Shown: in pieces, positions 36,301 to 49,189 of the stretch
How the letters are laid out: the number at the start of each line of letters is the position of its first letter
Numbering within the stretch: the first letter of the stretch is position 1
Translations under genes and position numbers: made by a program
Notes under the pieces: generated by a model
What the model saw: only the letters and a program-made list of their open reading frames with translations
The model's database searches: none
What the model was told of the DNA's origin: nothing
Assembly (NCBI RefSeq): GCF_007565055.1
Contig: NC_044553.1
Coordinates: 128,840,241 to 128,904,240 of the forward strand
Origin: Rhinopithecus roxellana
Taxonomy: Eukaryota > Chordata > Mammalia > Primates > Cercopithecidae
Reading direction: 5' to 3'
DNA: 64,000 nucleotides

Positions 36301-39300
36301 CACCACGAGATGGGCAAACACTTCCTCACCTTTCTTTCTGTCTGTAAAACCACACCCAGCGCGATAGAGCAGGCAGCATGTTCCGAAGGTAAAGCTCACA
36401 TTGGAAAGCCACAACAGGGAGGAGCAGAGTTACAGGTTCATGCTGTAAGGTCAGTAATCCAGTGCTGCTTTACGGCAACAAGGTGGCGCTTACCCTGTTT
36501 CTCTGGAGACAGGACACTAGAGACCTGCCTGTCCCAGGCTGTCCTGGCCACAGCAGAAAGCACTGCACACTCAGCCTTACCTGGGCCAACTTAGAAGGAA
36601 GGCCCTTTGCAGCTGCTTCTGGTCACCATGAGCCTCCGGGTGTCCAAGGCTTTATAACGCCCTAAGAGCCCAGAGGCTTGGTGACCAGAATTCCCACTGC
36701 CTCCCGTCAGCTGTGCTGATGGTTCTGGGACAGGCTTCTGAGTAAATAAGTCCATCCTCAGATGTGCATGGCTGCTCACCAGTTATTTGATAACATCAGT
36801 TATTAAAGGACTGTGTCTCTCATGGTAGTTTTTCCTGGCAGGCACTGTTGACCTGGAGAGCCCTGTCTGCTCCGCTCCAGGGATGGGATGGTGGCCACTC
36901 GCCTCCTTCCAGGCCATCCTCTCTGCCCACTTCTGGTGCAGGCAGAGTCTCTAGCACTGGTTCAGGGGCTCAGCAGCACCACCTCCTGGTGAGGGCCAGG
37001 AAGGAAGCGGTGGCCGTGATCCCCACATGCCAACAACTGGACCTCCCTGTAAATAGAATCTACTGTAAATAGAATCTCTCTGTAAATAGAAGCCTAGGGG
37101 AGAATTGGCTCAGAAGTAAAGTATCCTCACCAATCCATCAGCCAGTGTTGGCAGTATTTTCTGCAAAAGGTCTGTGACAGCCACTGCTTGTTTACATGGG
37201 GGATTGCCGCCTGTTCACAGTGGGCACCTCACCTGGCCAGAGGAGACTGCTGTTGAGCCTGGGTCATGGTGGGAGTGAGGAGAGCGAGCGCTGGCCTGAA
37301 CACAGTCGTCATGGGGACCCTGTCCTACGCACCCTGAGGCCGGTAACCGCTAAGGAGAGTGGGCACAGGGCACGCGCTCAGGAGGCCCGGGGAGCCTAAC
37401 AGCCACGGTCTGTCCTGAGGCCATCTTTGCCTTCATGTGCCTGGGGTGGCCCTCAGGTTTCCCTAAGGCGCTGGAAGCAGTCGTCAGGCTGACCTGCACC
37501 GCCCCCATCCCAGTCTCCTCCTCTGAGCGTCAGTGTCCTCCCTGGGAGCATGAGGGCAACATCAACCCTGGAAGGCCACAGTAATACGTGAATGCTGTTT
37601 TCCTGGCCTGGCCAGTGCCCAGCTCAGCCACGTAGCCACTGCTGTCTGGTATTCCGTTAAGAAGTGGAAGGAAAGCCTTGGCTGATTAAAAAGAAAAGGA
37701 AACACAAAATGGAATCTCAAAAGAAAAAGGGAAAGTAATGACCTGTAAGAACATTAGTGCATGGCTGGGCACGTGGCTCACACCTGTAATCTCAACAGTT
37801 TGGGAGGCCAAGGCAGGAAGATCACTTGAGCCCAGGAGTTTGAGACCAGCCTGGGCAACACAGTGAGACCCCCATCTCTACAAAAAATTTAAAAAATTCG
37901 CTGGGTGTGGTGGCACCTACCTGCAGTCTCAGCTACTTGAGAGGCTGAGGTGGGAGACTCACCTGAGCCCAGAAGGTTAAGGGTGCAGTGAACCGTGATC
38001 ACACCACTACACTCCAGCCTGGAAAATAGAGCGAGAGACCCTGTCTCAGAAAAAAAAAAAAAACAGCTGGGGCAACATGGTGGGTGAAACCCCATCTCTA
38101 CTAAAAACACAAAACCTGGCTGGGTGTGGGGGCATGCACCTGTAGTCCTAGCTACTCAGGAGGCTGAAGTGGGAGGATCACTCGAGCCCAGGAGGTTGAG
38201 GCTGCAGTGAGCCATGATCATGCCACTGCACTCCCACCTAGCCTGGGTGACAGGGTGAGATCCTGTCTCAAAAGAAAGAAGAAAGAAAGAAAGAATGCGT
38301 TAAAACATCAATGTGACCTACTGCTAGTGCCCAGTGGTTTATAATATAGAGTATTGTTGCATACCATATCTCATTTTAAATGGGACATTCTGGGGAAAGC
38401 TGCACAGATTTCTATTACTTCAGAGAATTCCAGTTTGATATATATGGACTGATCACTTAATATTGGTCTCAACATTATGAAGAACAGGAAAATCACAAGG
38501 AAGAGACATCCTGTAGTCACACTATGAGTCACTCTAACTTTGTGTATCTGCACATTTTCTCACTTGTGCAACTTGGGATGTATGCCCTGATTTGGGCTCT
38601 TCGGCTGTCAGTTCCAAGACTGGTGACCGTCACAGGGTGATAACGACTTCATGTCTCTGCTCTCCTTTCCCCGAGGGTGTCCAGAGCTCTGACCTGTGCC
38701 CTGTGTTCCTAAACATTTTCGATCAAAAAATTGACAGCGTGACGAGAAGTTCTCCTTTATTGCACCCCTAGAGGGCCCCAAAGTGAGCACAATGGCTAAT
38801 ACTGTGGCAATCCATGTGCAAAAAAAAAAAAAGAGCTCCACAATATGCTGGGCTCAATTTAACCTCCTTCCTTTAGTTTAGAAACTGCCCGGGGAAGCGT
38901 GCCTGGGAGTAGCCTTGGCTGCTTGGCTGCTGTGGTTCGGTAACTAATGATGATGAAGATGATGATGGCATCTTTCCTTGTGCCAGGCAGTAGGATGAGG
39001 GCTTTACTGGTGTACGAGTGACACGGCAGAGCGGGCACCGCGTCCCAGGTGGCTCAGCTCTAGCCCGCTTTCTGAAACATCTCCTGGTGTGTCTGGCTTA
39101 CTCTGAAGGCTTAACTCTATTCTCCCAGGGTGGGTGCTCTACTCCTTTTTCCCCCTTCTTCCCCAGGACCCTTTCACAGGACTGAGTTCAGTGGGGACCC
39201 CCAAGAAAATCTAGCACATTGATTTGGTTCTGTGCTGTTTCCAGAATCAAACAATTCTTCCTGCCTTTGCTGTTTCTAGGTGACGGAGCCAACGATGTCA

Positions 39301-40801
39301 GCATGATCCAGGTGGCAGATGTGGGTGTGGGAATCTCCGGCCAGGAGGGTATGCAGGTACAGACAATCAGGCTATTCTGTGGGACCAAGTGGCCCTACTG
39401 GCCTCTTGTCCTATGACCCTGTGGGCTGTCCCCACCTTCCTCTGGGCTGTTGAACGAGGCTAAAGAGTTTGCCCTCGATACAGCTGATGCTCAGTACAGC
39501 TGCTAAGCCAATAGTGGAAGGTCTGGGGAAATACCACTCTTCCTGTTTATGAAGCAGTGTGCAATAAGCATGTCTTCCCGTGTCACAAGTCTATTTTTGT
39601 GAAATAAGTGGTTCCGAGAGAGGCAAGGTGAGTCATCGCCTTCCGTCTGGCTTTCGATGGCTGAGTCCCAGCAGGCACGTTTTACTGTCCGTGAACACTG
39701 AGCAATACCATCTGAAAAAATGCCTTTGATGTAGGTGGAGCCTGGCGTCACTGCACAGGTGGAATGTAGCCATCCTCACTCACGGGGAAGTTCACCTCTC
39801 CATCTTTCCTCTGCCATTGTGTTCACTCTCGGTCTGGGAGTCAGACATTGAACAAATGACTTCACTAAAAATGTGCTTCTTTTAGATTAAGTATTACAAC
39901 AGTGTCCAACATTTGGTTAAGTATGAATCACAACTTTTTTGGATTGGTGGAGATTTTAGGGAACAATTTATCCGATGTTCTGAAAACCAAGATGTAGACA
40001 CCACTTACTCACTGGTTGATTCATTCACTGATTCAATGGTTCGATCAGTAATTATCTGTTGGGCACGAACTTCGTGCCAGATCTGTGCAGAGCTCATTAG
40101 TAGTTTTAGCTGACGTTCCACCCTCAGATGGAGGGTCCTAAGCTAGATGCACCATAGTTCCATCATGGCTGGTCCTTGACACTTGCCATACTTCCCCCGC
40201 CGTCCTCTGACTGGAATCTCTGCGTTATGTTACTCACACATTTTTTCTTCCTCCAGAAAACTGGAAATGGTGTCCCGTGTGACTCACCTTTGTGTCTTCA
40301 CAGTGCCCAGCGTGGCACCTTGCACAAGGGGAAGCTGGAGAAACATTTGCTAAATAAATGAACAAAATACAGGGGACCCTTGAACAACACAGGTCTGAAC
40401 TGTGTGAGTCCACTTATATGGGGACATTTTTCAATAAATATTTGGGAAATTTTTTGGAGATCTGTGACAATTTGAAAAAACTTGCAGATGAACTACACAG
40501 CATAAAAATATCGAAAAAATTAAAGAGGGCCAGGTGTGGTGGGTCACGCCTATAATTTCAGCACTTTGGGAGGACAAGGCGGGAGGATCACTTGAGGCCA
40601 GGAGTTTGAGACCAGCGGGGCAGTGTGGTGAAACCCCATCTCTCCTAACAATGCAAAAACCCCAGCGTGGTGGCCCATGCTTGTAGTCCCAGCTACTTAG
40701 GGGGCTGAGGCAGGAAGACCACTTGAGCCTGGGAGGTTGAGCCTGAAGTGAACTATGATTGCACCACTGCACTCCAGCTTGGACAATACAGTGAGACCCA
40801 G

Positions 40802-40851
<50 letters not shown>

Positions 40852-43800
40852 GAGGCAGAGTCTCACTCTGTCGCCGGGGCTGGAGTGCAGTGGCCAGATC
40901 TCAGCTCACTGCAAGCTCCGCCTCCCGGGTTTACGCCATTCTCCTGCCTCAGCCTCCCGAGTAGCTGGGACTACAGGCGCCCGCCACTTCGCCCGGCTAG
41001 TTTTTTTGTATTTTTAGTAGAGACGGGGTTTCACCGTGTTAGCCAGGATGGTCTCGATCTCCTGACCTCGTGATCCGCCCGTCTCGGCCTCCCAAAGTGC
41101 TGGGATTACAGGCTTGAGCCACCGCGCCTGGCCTCTCTTTTTTTTTTTTAAGGAAAAAAAAAATTAAGGAAAAGGTAGGTATGTCATGAATATGTGAAAT
41201 ACATGTAGATTCCATTGTGTGTGTTTGCCAACTGTTTATGTGATCAGTAAGGCTTCCCATCAACCGTAGGCTGTTAGTAATTAAGTTTTGAGGGAGTCAG
41301 AAATTATATGTGGATTTTCGACTGTTCGGGGGCGCCCGTAACTCCAGTGTTGTTCAAGGGTCAACTGTAGTTTATTCATTCTGACTTTTTTTGGTGTTGC
41401 TTCTGTTTTCACGGTTTCCTCTACTGAAAATCTGATGGGGGCAGTGACTGTTGACCTCATATGCTTGGAAACTCAACTAGTAAACATCTTCTGGATCAGA
41501 CACTTGAATGTTGAGCATGTGGCTGGGGAGGGGCCGGAGCTGCCATGCCTGCTCCCTTCCTCCAGGTGGGAACACCAGCCCAGGCCCTGGGACTCTACGT
41601 GAGAGGTGATGGGAACAGCTGAGCCACAGGGCAGGTGCCCGGAGGTGCAGCTTTGAACAGGCATAGCTGCTGGGGAGGAGGTTACTGGGCACTTCTGCAC
41701 ATATGTAAAGCTGCGCATCCTCCCTAGGGATGTGTTTGGTGAGATGGGGACCAGGCTTGATACCTTTCCTTACCATCCTATGCACTTGGGTTTTCCAGCA
41801 CGGGGACCCTGTTGCTTGCATTTTAGTCAGTCCCTGCTGAGCCCTTTGAGAGATGAGCTGTGGGATGCTGAGGCTGGAGCTGTCAGAGCTGAGCCATGGA
41901 GAACCAGACAGGAGGAGTAGGTGCTCCCCAGCTCAGCCAAAGTGGGGAGGTTGTCCCAGGCAGGGGGCAGGAGGAGCAGAGGAGATCTCACAGCTCCCAG
42001 GAAGCTCTGTCTTCGTGAGCTCGGGCTCATCTGCGTGAGCTCCTGCACCCTCTAGAGCCAAGGCTGGCTGGGAGCCAGGGGTACAAGATGACCCCAGCAT
42101 CTCCGATCCTGCTCTCCTGAAATTCCCAGAAAAGTTGGGAGGCTTTGGAAAGGTCACTCTGACGGAAGGACAAGCATTGTGTTTGAGGCCTGGATTTAGG
42201 GGAGGAAGGGGCTGCAGAAGGCTGGCAAGCCAGGCGACCTCAGCAGGGTTTGACTGTGGTTCTCAAGGGCAGGGGTTTCTTCTTCAAAGGCAGCCTAGAG
42301 TTTGGCCTTGCAGGCCATCAGCCTCTTTTTAACACTTGTCCCTTTTGACTGAACTTTTCAGACAGATTCTGTGGAGGACGGGGACTGTGTCTCATGGTAT
42401 CTGTTTCTCCAAGTCTGTGGCTGGCAGTAGTGGAGTCCTAATGGATGATTTTTGAGAGAATGAGTCGTGGGGTTAATGAGTGAAGCATTACAGAACACGG
42501 AAAGACTTTCAAGCCCCTGTGTGTTGACAGGAAGAGGCAGAGAGGCATTTGCTGTGAAATCCTTAACTTTTGGTTCAGAAAATTGATGTTCTAAGGTTTT
42601 GTGTATCATGACACTATTCCATTTCAAGCATATCACTTGAGGCATAATTTACCACTTTCTACATATTATTTGAGTATAGGGAAATCAGTTAGATGTTAAA
42701 GGCAGATTGGCATTTTGTTTAGAATAACCTGATGGTAAGGAGAAATCTAACTTTTCCTGCCATTTTGTTTGATTTTTTTTTTTCCCAAAGACATTTATTG
42801 TACAGCAGGTTTCAAATTATTCTGGAGACAAAAGGTATCATTTGACGGCGTTTTCCAGCCTAGTTGGCTTCATCGTGTAGGCACCTTGCTTGATGATGTG
42901 CAGGGGAATCTTCCACGGCAGGGTCCTGCCTGTCCATGGAGGAAACGTCTTCTCCACTCCCTCCTGCATACCATCACCAAGGCTCCTGGGGAGAACAGCC
43001 CAAAATGCACCTCCCAGGACAAGGAATGTCTGTCTCTGATGCATATGGCAGGAGCGGCTTCGGGTCATCCTTGGGTTGTGATCATGGACGATTTAGAGGA
43101 AAATGACATCCAGGGGTGAAGAAAGGCAGATACACTCCATGCATCTCTGTGTTTTTTCATTTGTTGAGAAAGCAGCAGGAAAAGGAAAACATTTTAAACC
43201 CCATTAATGACACATATTTGAAAGCTTAAATGAATCCTATAAGGTGACATCCCTGAACTAGCGTGTTGGGCGAGATGGCCTCTTTTGTAATGGAAGGAGA
43301 TGCTGAGGGAGATGACAGCAATTGAGACCCTGGCCAGCCACGCTCCCACTGTGATCGGAACGGGAATTTCCCTTGCCTGTTGTGTACCTTGCATTTTGAG
43401 AAGAGAAGACAAACCTTACACCAGGTCGGCATCGCCAGTAACAGGAATCCTTCTCCCTTTGAAGGCAGTGATGGCCAGCGACTTTGCGGTGCCGAAATTC
43501 CGATACCTGGAGAGGCTCTTGATTCTTCACGGGCATTGGTGCTACTCCCGACTTGCCAACATGGTGCTGTACTTCTTCTACAAAAACACAGTAGGTATTG
43601 GATACCTGCCTAGAATTTGGGGATTGGAAGATTCGGTTCTTAGGACCATCGCCTGAATGAGGCCAGTGGGCTGTCCACGGCCTCACATCTGCTCCATCCT
43701 CCTTTGCCTGTGCAAGTGCCCCCTGTCCTGGGCTGGCTCTGCACTCTATAGGCTCAGGGTCTAATTCAGGGGCATGAGAGCAGTTGCATCTCTATGGAGA

Positions 43801-46800
43801 GGTGGTGGAAACAGGTAGATAACACTAGCAAGTCCACTGACGGCTGCAGAGTGAGAAGGGGTGTAGTTATGAGGCTAGCAGTTTGCACAGGGGCACACAG
43901 CTGGTAAACCTTCAAGGCTGCATTCACCCCAGGCCACCCGGCTCCTCCTCCCAGGCTCCTAACCACTCTGTCCGTGGGTTTCTCAGGTATCCCCAAACAG
44001 GAGTCCTCTAATCAGCATTTTCTCTGTAGTAGACAGGAAAAATCCAATCAGTACAAGTGTGCTTTGTGGTCTGGGATCAGAATAAGGGACTTCAGCCACA
44101 CTCTGATTCCCATACTGAATGGCCTCTCTTGGGACACACCCACACCAGGACAGGCGACAGGCGGCAAGCCCCCAGGTCAGGGAGACTCAGACCCGACAGG
44201 AAGGGGGTGCCCATGGGGCCTTCCCACTCTCACCTCCCAGGCTTGCAGAGCAGACGCACCCCTCTCGGATGAGCTCAGTCTGTAGCTGAACTGACCCTGC
44301 TGTAAAGTCACGCCCAGGGCAGATTGGCTGCAGACATTTCTGTCTCTCTGGGGACTCTGCAGATAGCCTGGTCGTTTCATGTGGTCATTTCATGTGGATC
44401 TTCACGTTGGACTCCTAGTTCCTTCTTCACTGCTTCTTTGGCAGATGGGCTCCTCCATAGCCCTGCAGGATGGACCACATGGCCACTTCAGGGTTCTGCT
44501 CCATTTGTAAGCAGTTTCTAGATATTTTACTGAGGAGTTGCTGGGCTGCTGCTGCTTTTGGCTGAGTGTACAAACAGGAGACAAAATAAACTCTTAGGAT
44601 CCAGGGTAGTCCCATAAATCTACCTGGCTGAACACCAGAGCTCCAGTGTGAAGACTATCCTGTACTCTTCTGAAAAACAAATAAAATAAAAGCTGTATTC
44701 TTTTTCCAGTTCCATATAAAAACTCTCCAGTTAGCTAGCTCTAAACTGTCATTGGTTGTTCATGTTCTTTTTCTTTTTATTTTTTGAGACGGGCTCTCAC
44801 TGTTTTCACCCAGGCTGGAGTGTGGTGACACCATCATAGCTCACTGCAGCCTCAACCTCCTGGGCTCAAGTGATCTTCCAGCCTCAGCCTCCCAAGCAGC
44901 TGGAACTACAGGTGCGCACCACCACGCCCATCTAATTTTTATTTTTTATTTTTTATTTTGTAGAGACAGGGTCTCGCTATGTTGCCCAAGCTGGTTCTCC
45001 ATATTCTTAATTATTTTTCTGGAGGCTACACCTGCCTTTCTTTTCCCAACCTCTTTCCCCCTTATGCCCACCCCCTTCATTTTTCAGAGCATCTTCTAGC
45101 AAATGCATACAGATGCTCAGACCCAGTCAGAGCATGTTTAACTTCTAGGTTTGGTCCCAGACATTAATTCAGATTAGGTTGTGCCTGGGACTATCCGAGG
45201 AGGGCTGTGTCACACCACTCCTGGGCTTGCCGGCTCCTACCTCCTTTCTCCCAGGCTGGCATTGAATCCCCAGAGCTTCGCGGCCTCGAGTGCACGGTTG
45301 TAAGCCTAGAGGTTCTCAGCTCCCAAAGGAGTGGAGGGATGAATGGGGGTGGGCAGGGCAGAATCCAAACACCATTTCTATCACTTATTAGCTGTGAGAT
45401 CTTGAGCAAGTTAATTTCTTCTTTGGATTTTTTTTTCTTAAAGACAGGGTCTGATTCTGTTGCCCAGACTGGAGTGCAGTGGTGCCACTGTAGCTTACTG
45501 TATCCTCAAACTCCCAGGCTCAAGCAATCTCCCTGCCTCAGCCTTCTGAGTAACTGGGACTGCAGGCCACCATGCCTAGCTATTTTTTTCTATTTTGTAG
45601 AGACAGGGTGTCGCTGTGTTGCCCAGGCTGGTGTCAGACTCCTGGTCTCAGCTGTCATCCCATCTCTGCCTCCCAGTGTGGGATTGTAGGCATGAACCAC
45701 CATGTCCAGTCTTCTTTTAAATCTTAAAAAACAAAACAAAGCCTGTGAGTTGAGCCAGCTGATCCCTAATTCCCGTTAAAATGGCTCAGATCGAAGGGAG
45801 GGCAAGAATGATGTAGGCCAAATCATTAGACATTTCAGATGCAAACAAAGGCCCTGTGGCCACCTAGAATGGGCACAGCCTCCTGCTTCCTGCGATGAGT
45901 CCCTCCCCATCGAAGGGTGCAGAAAGGAGAAGAGGGGGCCTGTTTTGATTCCATAAAAACGCCAGACCTTTGTTAACAGGCATTAATCTAAAAAGGACTT
46001 CAAGGATAATCACTCTGCCTCCTGAAATGAGAAATTCATTAGTTTTAGGAATAAGTTAGCCTTTCTTTCTGATAAAAAGCAGAGAAGAAAAGTTTCCATA
46101 GCAACAGTGGTTTGGGAAGAAAGCTTTTTGGTACTATAGGAAAAAAGATCTCAATTATCTGAGTACTTCTCTTTCTCTTGACTGCATTTGTTACCGATGA
46201 CTCACTAGGCCAAGCCTGTGGGGGTGAGTGAGCGAGAGCCAGCCGTAGGAGTGAGGAAGGGAAGAAAGTCAATGAATAAAAACCAAATGTTAGTTTTCAG
46301 CGTGTAGGGGAAAGGCTGCATATTAAGACATTTAAATCATAGTCTGACACAGGACTTGGAGGCTATGTGGCATGGTGGGTTATTTCAACACAAACTATTG
46401 TTTCTTATGATCTTCACAAGTCACTTTCAAGTCAAGAAACCAAAAACTCAGGGAGGTGAAGTGACGGAGTCAGGGTCAAAAGGGTAGATAGTTGCAGCTC
46501 TAGAACCAAGCCCAGGCTTTGCGGTTCCCAGCAGAGAATGTCTGTCCAGCGTCAGAGCTCCCTGCTGGGACTGTACCTGCCCTCCAGGCCAAGACCCATC
46601 GCAGTCGAACAAGTTGGGCTTCTTACTCACACCGTGACCTCAGCCAAGTCATTTGATGTCTTGGAACTTCAAATTCCCTCTCTGTATGTGGGGTAAGAGC
46701 ACTCGCCCCGCCTGAGCCCCGAACAAGGGAAGTAACGATGCCACTCACCACCACACACTGTAGGCGCACGCCGATAGCTCGCCAGGAACTCCCGTGAGTA

Positions 46801-49152
46801 CTCAAAATGCACTGGGTCTCTTAATGCTGACAGCAGCTGCATTGGCCGAGTGGCATTGGTGTGCCCATGCCGTGAGCAAGGAAAGCGAGAATGAGGGGTT
46901 CATGCTCTGTGCCCAGCTGCATAGCTCATGAGTGTTAGAATGCTTTGCAATCACTAAACTGTCATGGCCACCGTATACATGCACTCAGGCCACTGATCCT
47001 CAGGGATCTAGCAATAGTGAGAAGAGACCTGACCTTGTTCCCACCCCACTGAGCAGGGGCCAGAGGTGGCTGTTCCACCTCCCTGGATCTCACTTTCCTG
47101 TTCTACTGAGCCGGGTAGCTGTAGCTACGAGGATCAGAGATGATGCCTCTCCCTCTCCCCCTAGCAGAGGTCCCTGTGGACAATCAGGTCACCGCAGTGA
47201 TGTTGATGAGGTCGTTGGCTTTGCTATTGTGCTTTTGTGTGTCCTCCCCTCAGTGGGAGTCAGTCGGTGCCCACTGCACCTCCTCAGAGAGTATGCAGGT
47301 CACTAAAGAGGAGACAGGAGCAGAGATATAGCCACAGGTAGGCTTTGTCTGGGGTCACAGACAGAGGAGGGCCACTAGGGAAGAAGCCACAGCTCATACC
47401 CAACTGGCCCTCTTGAAATGTGAGCAGCCCTAGCACCCTGTGAAACCTTGGTTTTGTTTTATGTTAATGATCCAGAGCTTGTCAAGCACAAAACCTCATC
47501 CCCACAAGGGCTGCTCCCGGGAATTCCCAATTCCCACCGCCAGTTCTTCTTTCTTAAGGAAGTGAGGAGGGTGAAGGGAAGGAGGAAGAGGGAGAGGCGG
47601 AGGCCAGCAGCAGGACTCAAGGTCACAGCTGTCTTCGGAAGAAATCGCTGCCAATACAGTTAATCTTGACTGTGACACTCCACAGGCCTATCAGCTTCCT
47701 TGATGAGAATCCTCAGCAATGACTGAAGACTCGCCTGTTCCTCTTCTTCCTTTCTTGATTTCAGATGTTCGTGGGCCTCCTGTTTTGGTTCCAGTTTTTC
47801 TGTGGCTTCTCTGCATCTGCCATGATTGATCAGTGGTATCTAATCTTCTTTAATCTGCTCTTCTCATCGCTCCCCCCGCTCGTGACTGGGGTGCTGGACA
47901 GGGATGTGCCGGCCAACGTGCTGCAGAACAACCCGCAGCTCTACAAGAGTGGCCAGAACGTGGAGGTAAAGTTCCCCGGAGTTTCCGCCTTCCGCCTCCT
48001 GAGCTCTGCCCCCTACGTTCACCCTTCCAAAGCACCAGTCCCCCAGCCTCCCTGGGGGAGATGGACACCCTGGACAAACAGAAATTCTAGAACTCACCAT
48101 TCTAGAGGAAGGAGAAAAAGGGCCGCTCTCTGCTTGGCTGTGGTGCACTGAGTGTCGTAAGCAAAACTGTCCCCCCTCCAAGAGTCTCCAGGAGCTCGGG
48201 GAAAGCCCAGAGTCCGAGTCAGTCGCAGGGGATCATTGAGGCTGGAGCGGGGATTTTTCTCAAGCAAGGAAGAAAATGTGACTTATTTTGAATGGGAATT
48301 AGCAAGAAGACAAAGCCACAGGGAAGCCACCGAGCCACTGAAAGAGCAACTAGATTTAAATACATAGTGACATTCATATACCACATAGATTCACACACTG
48401 ATGACCAGCTGTTTCTAGCCAGCCATTAAACTAAACAGTAAGTGCTTTTATTTGCCTTGAATTATTCCATGTGGGTAAAAAGAACATGGAGTCTCATTTC
48501 TCCTGCAATAATCCCTAATTCCAGATTCATTCACTGGTGAGTTAACTTCCCTTGGCCACCTCTGTGAATATTCGGTTCCCACAGAAGCAGGCTGCATGCA
48601 CGGGGTGCCGGAGGCGGAGCGCCAGGGAGGGGAGCAGGGCCTCTGCTTGTTGTCTGTTGCTTCAGGGGAATTCCCATCCTTGGCCAGGCCTCAGCCTCCT
48701 CGGCCACCTGTGGAACCAAGACGCTGGGAGTGTGTCCTGTCCTGTGGAATCAGGTGGCCCACGAGAGCCCGGCCAGCACTTTCCCTCAGTGTCAGCCAGA
48801 GCTCCTTCCCCAGTCTGTTTCCTGCAGGTCCCGTGCCAGCTGCTCTCGGACTTGGCAGGGTCAAATACACATTTGGTCACCCGGGTAATAGAGAGTGTTC
48901 GTCTCTGTCAAGGTTATTTTCATTTCTGCCCATGGGTATATAGTTTTTTGCTTTTAACATTGGGACACGTCCACTGTGTGATTTTAAAATCGCTCTTAAG
49001 AAACATTCTACGGGACCCGCCACCAAGAGAGGCAAAACCTGGTCCAAGTGGAAGGAATGCAAGGGCTCAGACTGGGGGGGAATGCCTGGAATTTCAGGTG
49101 CTGTTCCTACTCGAGAGGCGTGTTCCCTGGGAAGATGTAGAAAGCAGTTTCA

Positions 49153-49189
<37 letters not shown>

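Larger units (their letters stand above)
36232..39279 (+). other. ATP10A: ATP10A GC-AG intron (3,048 bp, phase 1)
   Basis: Donor gcaagt, acceptor ctgtttctag. It carries a triple TGTAAATA run at 37047-37090 and a pair of Alus at 37763-38296. Positions 36240-37040 and 38300-39270 look unique apart from faint L2/MIR traces near 38930. Confidence 0.9.
40370..41367. mobile_element. Tigger/MER2 DNA transposon relic with two nested Alus
   Basis: The left end caggggacccttgaacaaca and the right end tgttgttcaagggtcaactg are imperfect terminal inverted repeats of MER2/Tigger2 type, flanked by the TA target dinucleotide (40368-40369 and 41368-41369). Two Alus of opposite orientation interrupt it at 40528-41132. 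Confidence 0.85.
39357..43464 (+). other. ATP10A: ATP10A intron (4,108 bp, phase 0)
   Basis: GT-AG intron. L2/MIR-like traces at about 39990-40365, then a Tigger/MER2 relic with two Alus at 40370-41367, then mostly unique sequence with a possible processed pseudogene on the minus strand at 42779-43120. Confidence 0.92.
43591..47764 (+). other. ATP10A: ATP10A intron (4,174 bp, phase 0)
   Basis: GT-AG intron with two antisense Alus at 44770-44996 and 45428-45712, and MIR-like traces near 43835-43960, 45355-45425, 46420-46510 and 46620-46700. The rest looks unique. Confidence 0.92.
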
